Assembly: GCA_949284665.1 (NCBI GenBank)
Contig: CASDWR010000017.1
Location: forward strand, 1 to 18,929
Direction of reading: 5' to 3'
DNA length: 18,929 nt
Source of the DNA: an uncultured Rikenellaceae bacterium
GTDB lineage: Bacteria > Bacteroidota > Bacteroidia > Bacteroidales > Rikenellaceae
Made by a program: the position numbers and the translations under genes. Shown in pieces: positions 16,623 to 18,929 of this stretch (within the stretch, counting starts at the first letter, position 1; every line of letters starts with the position of its first letter). The notes below the pieces were generated by a model that was not told the origin of the DNA, did not search any database, and saw only the letters and a list, made by a program, of their open reading frames with translations.

Positions 16623-17756
16623 ATGAAAACCTACGCTTCATTGCAGTTATCCATTTTATCGTTAGGCATTTCGTTGTTCCTGTTTTCTTGCTCTCCCTCG
16701 GATGGCGGATGGGGGAATGGTAATATCGATCCCGAGAGTGGATCGGGCGACAACGAAACCGGAGAGATCGAAACCCCTCAGAAAATTCATACCGTAGTCG
16801 TGGCAGCGGACGGTACGGGCGATTATACAACCGTACAGGCAGCCATAGATGCTTTGCCTAAAGATGGGAAATCGCATGCGATTCATGTACGTGCCGGAAT
16901 TTACCGCGAAAAAGTTTCGCTCAAAGGGCACGACCATACGATTCTGATCGGTGAAGGAGCAGACCGTACGGTCATCACATATGACGATTATGCCGGCAAA
17001 CCGACAGGGAATGGCACAGAACTCGGGACATCGAACAGCTATACATTTTCGGTAGACAGCGATGATTTTCAAGCTGCCGATATCGCTTTTGCCAATACGT
17101 ACGTCAATCTGGCATCGAACAACGGTGTCAACCAACAGGCTGTTTCCGTGCGTGTCGCGGGTGACCGCGCAACGTTCTACAACTGCCGTATTACAGGATA
17201 TCAGGATACGTTCCTGGGTACGAATGGTGGACGTATTTATTTGAAGGATTGTTATTTGGAAGGGAATGTCGATTTTATATTCGGCTCATCGGTAATGCTT
17301 TTTGAGGACTGCACGCTTTACTGTAATCGCAATGAAAGTGTATTGACCGCAGCTGCTACACCGGAAGGATATCGGTTCGGCATCGTGTTTATGGATTGCG
17401 ACATGCAACATATCAACGGGAATGATTTCGACGGAAATCCGTTTACGACATTTCATCTTGGCCGTCCGTGGAAAGATAAACCCAAGACGGTTTTTATCCG
17501 GTGTGAGGAGCCTGCAACCCTTTCGCCGGCCGGGTGGCGTTCGATGTCCGTAGAGCCAGACTTGTATGCCGAATACAAATGTACCGGAGAAGGAGCTACA
17601 CCTGCTCGTCTTTCAAATCGTCAAATGGGTGGCCGGCAGCTTACCGATGCGGAAGCCGAAGCCTATACGCTCGAAAACATATTTTCGAAGGAGACGGCAT
17701 CCGTTTTCAAAACGGACTGGATCCCGGATGAAAAACATGTGCTCCAGACCGAATAA
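16623..17756 (+). CDS. Pectin methylesterase (CE8) lipoprotein
   Basis: A 377-residue pectinesterase that removes methyl esters from homogalacturonan, releasing methanol and exposing sites for pectate lyases. The signal peptide ends in the lipobox LFSC (Cys 23). A Ser/Gly/Asp/Glu-rich spacer follows (about 24-52), suggesting a surface-exposed lipoprotein on a flexible tether. The right-handed beta-helix domain starts near VVVAADGTGDYTTVQAAIDA (about 58-77). All expected catalytic residues are visible: Gln 172 in QQAVSV, Gln 194 and Asp 195 in GYQDTF, Asp 217 in DFIFG, and Arg 281 and Trp 283 in LGRPW. It is a stand-alone gene here, with no SusC/SusD pair or lyase beside it. A cupin related to uronate metabolism begins about 0.9 kb downstream. 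Confidence 0.94.
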   Translation: MKTYASLQLSILSLGISLFLFSCSPSDGGWGNGNIDPESGSGDNETGEIETPQKIHTVVVAADGTGDYTTVQAAIDALPKDGKSHAIHVRAGIYREKVSLKGHDHTILIGEGADRTVITYDDYAGKPTGNGTELGTSNSYTFSVDSDDFQAADIAFANTYVNLASNNGVNQQAVSVRVAGDRATFYNCRITGYQDTFLGTNGGRIYLKDCYLEGNVDFIFGSSVMLFEDCTLYCNRNESVLTAAATPEGYRFGIVFMDCDMQHINGNDFDGNPFTTFHLGRPWKDKPKTVFIRCEEPATLSPAGWRSMSVEPDLYAEYKCTGEGATPARLSNRQMGGRQLTDAEAEAYTLENIFSKETASVFKTDWIPDEKHVLQTE

Positions 17757-18030
17757 CTTGTCTGTTGGAAATTTTCACGGATGGAACGGCATCTCTTTTG
17801 AATGATACTTCAAGGATTCGGATCGCTTTCAAACGGACTCGCTGACGTGTTTGATAAAAAAGTTGTATTGCCATCCATGGTTATGGTATGAGGGGAGGGG
17901 AAAGTGAGAAAGTGCATTGGATTATGGGGTCACTTGTCGGGACAAGGGAACGTATAACATTATTCCGAGATTTGAAGAGTGCTCCGATTCCTATTTCGTT
18001 TACGGTGAGGATATTTCGTCGTTGTCGATT
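17757..18030. other. Noncoding gap after the pectinesterase gene
   Basis: Together with the next promoter this is an interval of about 334 bases without a gene. I see one small inverted repeat, CTTGTC-GG-GACAAG at 17933-17946, without a T tract, and purine-rich sequence around 17890-17912. No plausible open frame, no strong terminator for the pectinesterase gene and no repeat of neighbouring sequence was found. Confidence 0.45.
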
Positions 18031-18060
18031 TTGACAAATGGATTATTTTCTGTTAATTTG
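18031..18060 (+). promoter_or_regulatory. Possible promoter for the Pro/His-rich lipoprotein gene
   Basis: TTGAC at 18031-18035 lies 20 bases (counted from TTG) before TAATTTG at 18054-18060, close to the Bacteroidetes pattern but one base short in the -7 box. Transcription would start near 18067, which favours the ATG at 18091 or 18094 over the ATG at 18070. Confidence 0.4.
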
Positions 18061-18090
18061 TATTAATGAATGTTTTATAAAATTTTCCGT

Positions 18091-18411
18091 ATGATGAAAA
18101 CAAGACGAATCCTTTTGGTTTTTTGTGTGATTCTGTCGGGATTGCTTATGATATCATGTGCGGCGCGTCGCCCGAAACCGGGTCCCGTACCGCCTCCTCC
18201 AGTGCATCATCCGCATCACCCGATTCATGAGAAAGGTGTACCGAAACCCCCAAAGCCCCGACATCCGAGGCACAAACACGATGTCCCGCCACCGCCACCC
18301 GAACATCGGGTATCTGAGCGGCATCGTGCGGAAAAGGTGCCGGTTCCACCCGAACGACAACAAAATGATCGCGAGTCGGAAGTACCGCCGCCACCCGCTC
18401 CTGAGGAATAA
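18091..18411 (+). CDS. Small Pro/His-rich lipoprotein of unknown function
   Basis: A 106-residue protein from the ATG at 18091 (alternatives 18070 and 18094). The N-terminus MMKTRRILLVFCVILSGLLMISC is a clear lipoprotein signal with Cys 23. The 84-residue mature part is low-complexity: 27 Pro and 10 His, with many Arg/Lys/Glu (HHPHHPIHEK, KPPKPRHPRHKH, three separate PPPP runs) and no hydrophobic core. It should be extended, not globular. Residues after the Cys are basic (AARRPK), not the acidic signal of surface-exported lipoproteins, so I expect it to stay in the periplasm. His clusters could bind metal and Pro runs could act as a spacer, but both are inference. It is a single gene between a possible promoter and a strong terminator. 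Confidence 0.7.
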   Translation: MMKTRRILLVFCVILSGLLMISCAARRPKPGPVPPPPVHHPHHPIHEKGVPKPPKPRHPRHKHDVPPPPPEHRVSERHRAEKVPVPPERQQNDRESEVPPPPAPEE

Positions 18412-18422
18412 GAGAAAGAATG

Positions 18423-18468
18423 GCAGCCTGCAGGTCCCGCATGTGAGACTGCAGGCTGCTGTTTTTCT
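18423..18468 (+). terminator. Rho-independent terminator after the Pro/His-rich lipoprotein gene
   Basis: An 11-base-pair perfect stem GCAGCCTGCAG (18423-18433) with CTGCAGGCTGC (18449-18459) encloses a 15-base loop and is followed by TGTTTTTCTT. It starts 11 bases after the stop codon. Confidence 0.9.
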
Positions 18469-18609
18469 TGTTGCAGGTGTGGAAGAACATTCATTTGTTG
18501 AGGCTTCACATGATTTACTTATTTACGGTACAGACGACAGTTCCTCCTTCCCGATCTTTTGAGGGTAATATTCTTTCGACATGCTGCATCATCGCTGTCC
18601 GGATTATTG

Positions 18610-18617
18610 TATTTTTG
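18610..18617 (+). promoter_or_regulatory. Promoter -7 element for the cupin gene
   Basis: TATTTTTG matches TAnnTTTG and lies 26 bases before the cupin ATG, like the spacing seen at the yitT-like gene. No clear -33 TTTG was found at the usual distance. Confidence 0.5.
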
Positions 18618-18643
18618 TAGCAGACAAAACCTAACAAACAGCG

Positions 18644-18929
18644 ATGAAAACAAAAAGTGCGACATTCCAAATGGGCGAAACCATCGAATGGGAGGCAGCG
18701 GGCGAGGGCGTTCGTCGGCAAATCATGGGATACGATGACCGATTGATGATCGTGAAGGTGTTTTTTCCCAAGGGTTCGGTCGGAGCACTGCATACCCATC
18801 CCCATTCCCAAGTGAGTTATATTACCAGCGGGCGTTTTGAAGTAACGGTCGGGGATGAAAAGCGAATCGTCACGGCCGGCGACGGTTATTACGTGGCTCC
18901 GGATACCGTCCATGGAGTTTTATGCCTTG
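18644..18929 (+). CDS. Cupin domain protein, KdgF-like, partial at window end
   Basis: The first 95 residues of a small single-domain cupin; the frame is open at the window end. After a short front (MKTKSATFQMGETIEWE) come the first cupin motif with metal-ligand candidates HTHPHSQ (50-56), GRFEVTVGDEKRIVTAGDGYY, and the second motif APDTVHGV with His 90. The length and this pattern recall KdgF-type cupins, which help convert unsaturated uronates from pectin or alginate breakdown into linear ketouronates. Many small cupins look alike, so the substrate is uncertain. The pectin methylesterase upstream makes the uronate reading more plausible. It has its own promoter and follows a strong terminator, so it is a separate transcription unit. 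Confidence 0.8.
   Translation, partial: MKTKSATFQMGETIEWEAAGEGVRRQIMGYDDRLMIVKVFFPKGSVGALHTHPHSQVSYITSGRFEVTVGDEKRIVTAGDGYYVAPDTVHGVLCL

Overview
The window looks like a chromosomal segment from a member of the Bacteroidales, probably Rikenellaceae or Alistipes-like. This is an inference from three things. Many promoters fit the Bacteroidetes pattern TAnnTTTG, often with an upstream TTTG or TTG. Shine-Dalgarno sites are mostly weak or absent. Several families present are typical of the phylum (DUF4837, DUF3575, GLUG-repeat surface protein, a two-domain MetRS with a tRNA-binding tail). No rRNA, tRNA, CRISPR array, insertion sequence or prophage gene was seen.

Left edge (1-1415): decayed surface-protein material on the minus strand. 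A DUF3575-type protein has lost its N-terminus. Its last dozen or so residues are replaced, out of frame, by the tail of an unrelated GLUG-repeat protein. Next come a DUF4837 lipoprotein (minus strand) and, divergent from it across overlapping promoters, a NodB-type polysaccharide deacetylase and the flavin prenyltransferase UbiX. EF-P follows on its own promoter and ends at a strong hairpin.

Middle (4435-12013): a 363-base gap between converging genes. It is followed by a minus-strand priA-comF pair (replication restart helicase and ComF-type phosphoribosyltransferase). Divergent from priA are a YitT-family membrane protein, methionyl-tRNA synthetase and branched-chain aminotransferase, probably one transcription unit that ends at a clear terminator.

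Right part (12014-18929): D-aminoacyl-tRNA deacylase sits two bases ahead of a large AsmA-like envelope protein. Next is an AT-rich stretch with a small lipoprotein frame interrupted by a single in-frame TAG. After it come a pectin methylesterase lipoprotein, a small Pro/His-rich lipoprotein with a strong terminator, and the start of a cupin gene resembling KdgF that runs off the window. The pectinesterase and the cupin could both serve pectin or uronate use, but no SusC/SusD, lyase or regulator lies between them.

Most genes are ordinary housekeeping or envelope genes, and I see no convincing new multi-gene system. The points most worth a second look are the recombinant DUF3575/GLUG junction, the amber-split lipoprotein, the Pro/His-rich lipoprotein and the charged helical tail of the AsmA-like protein.
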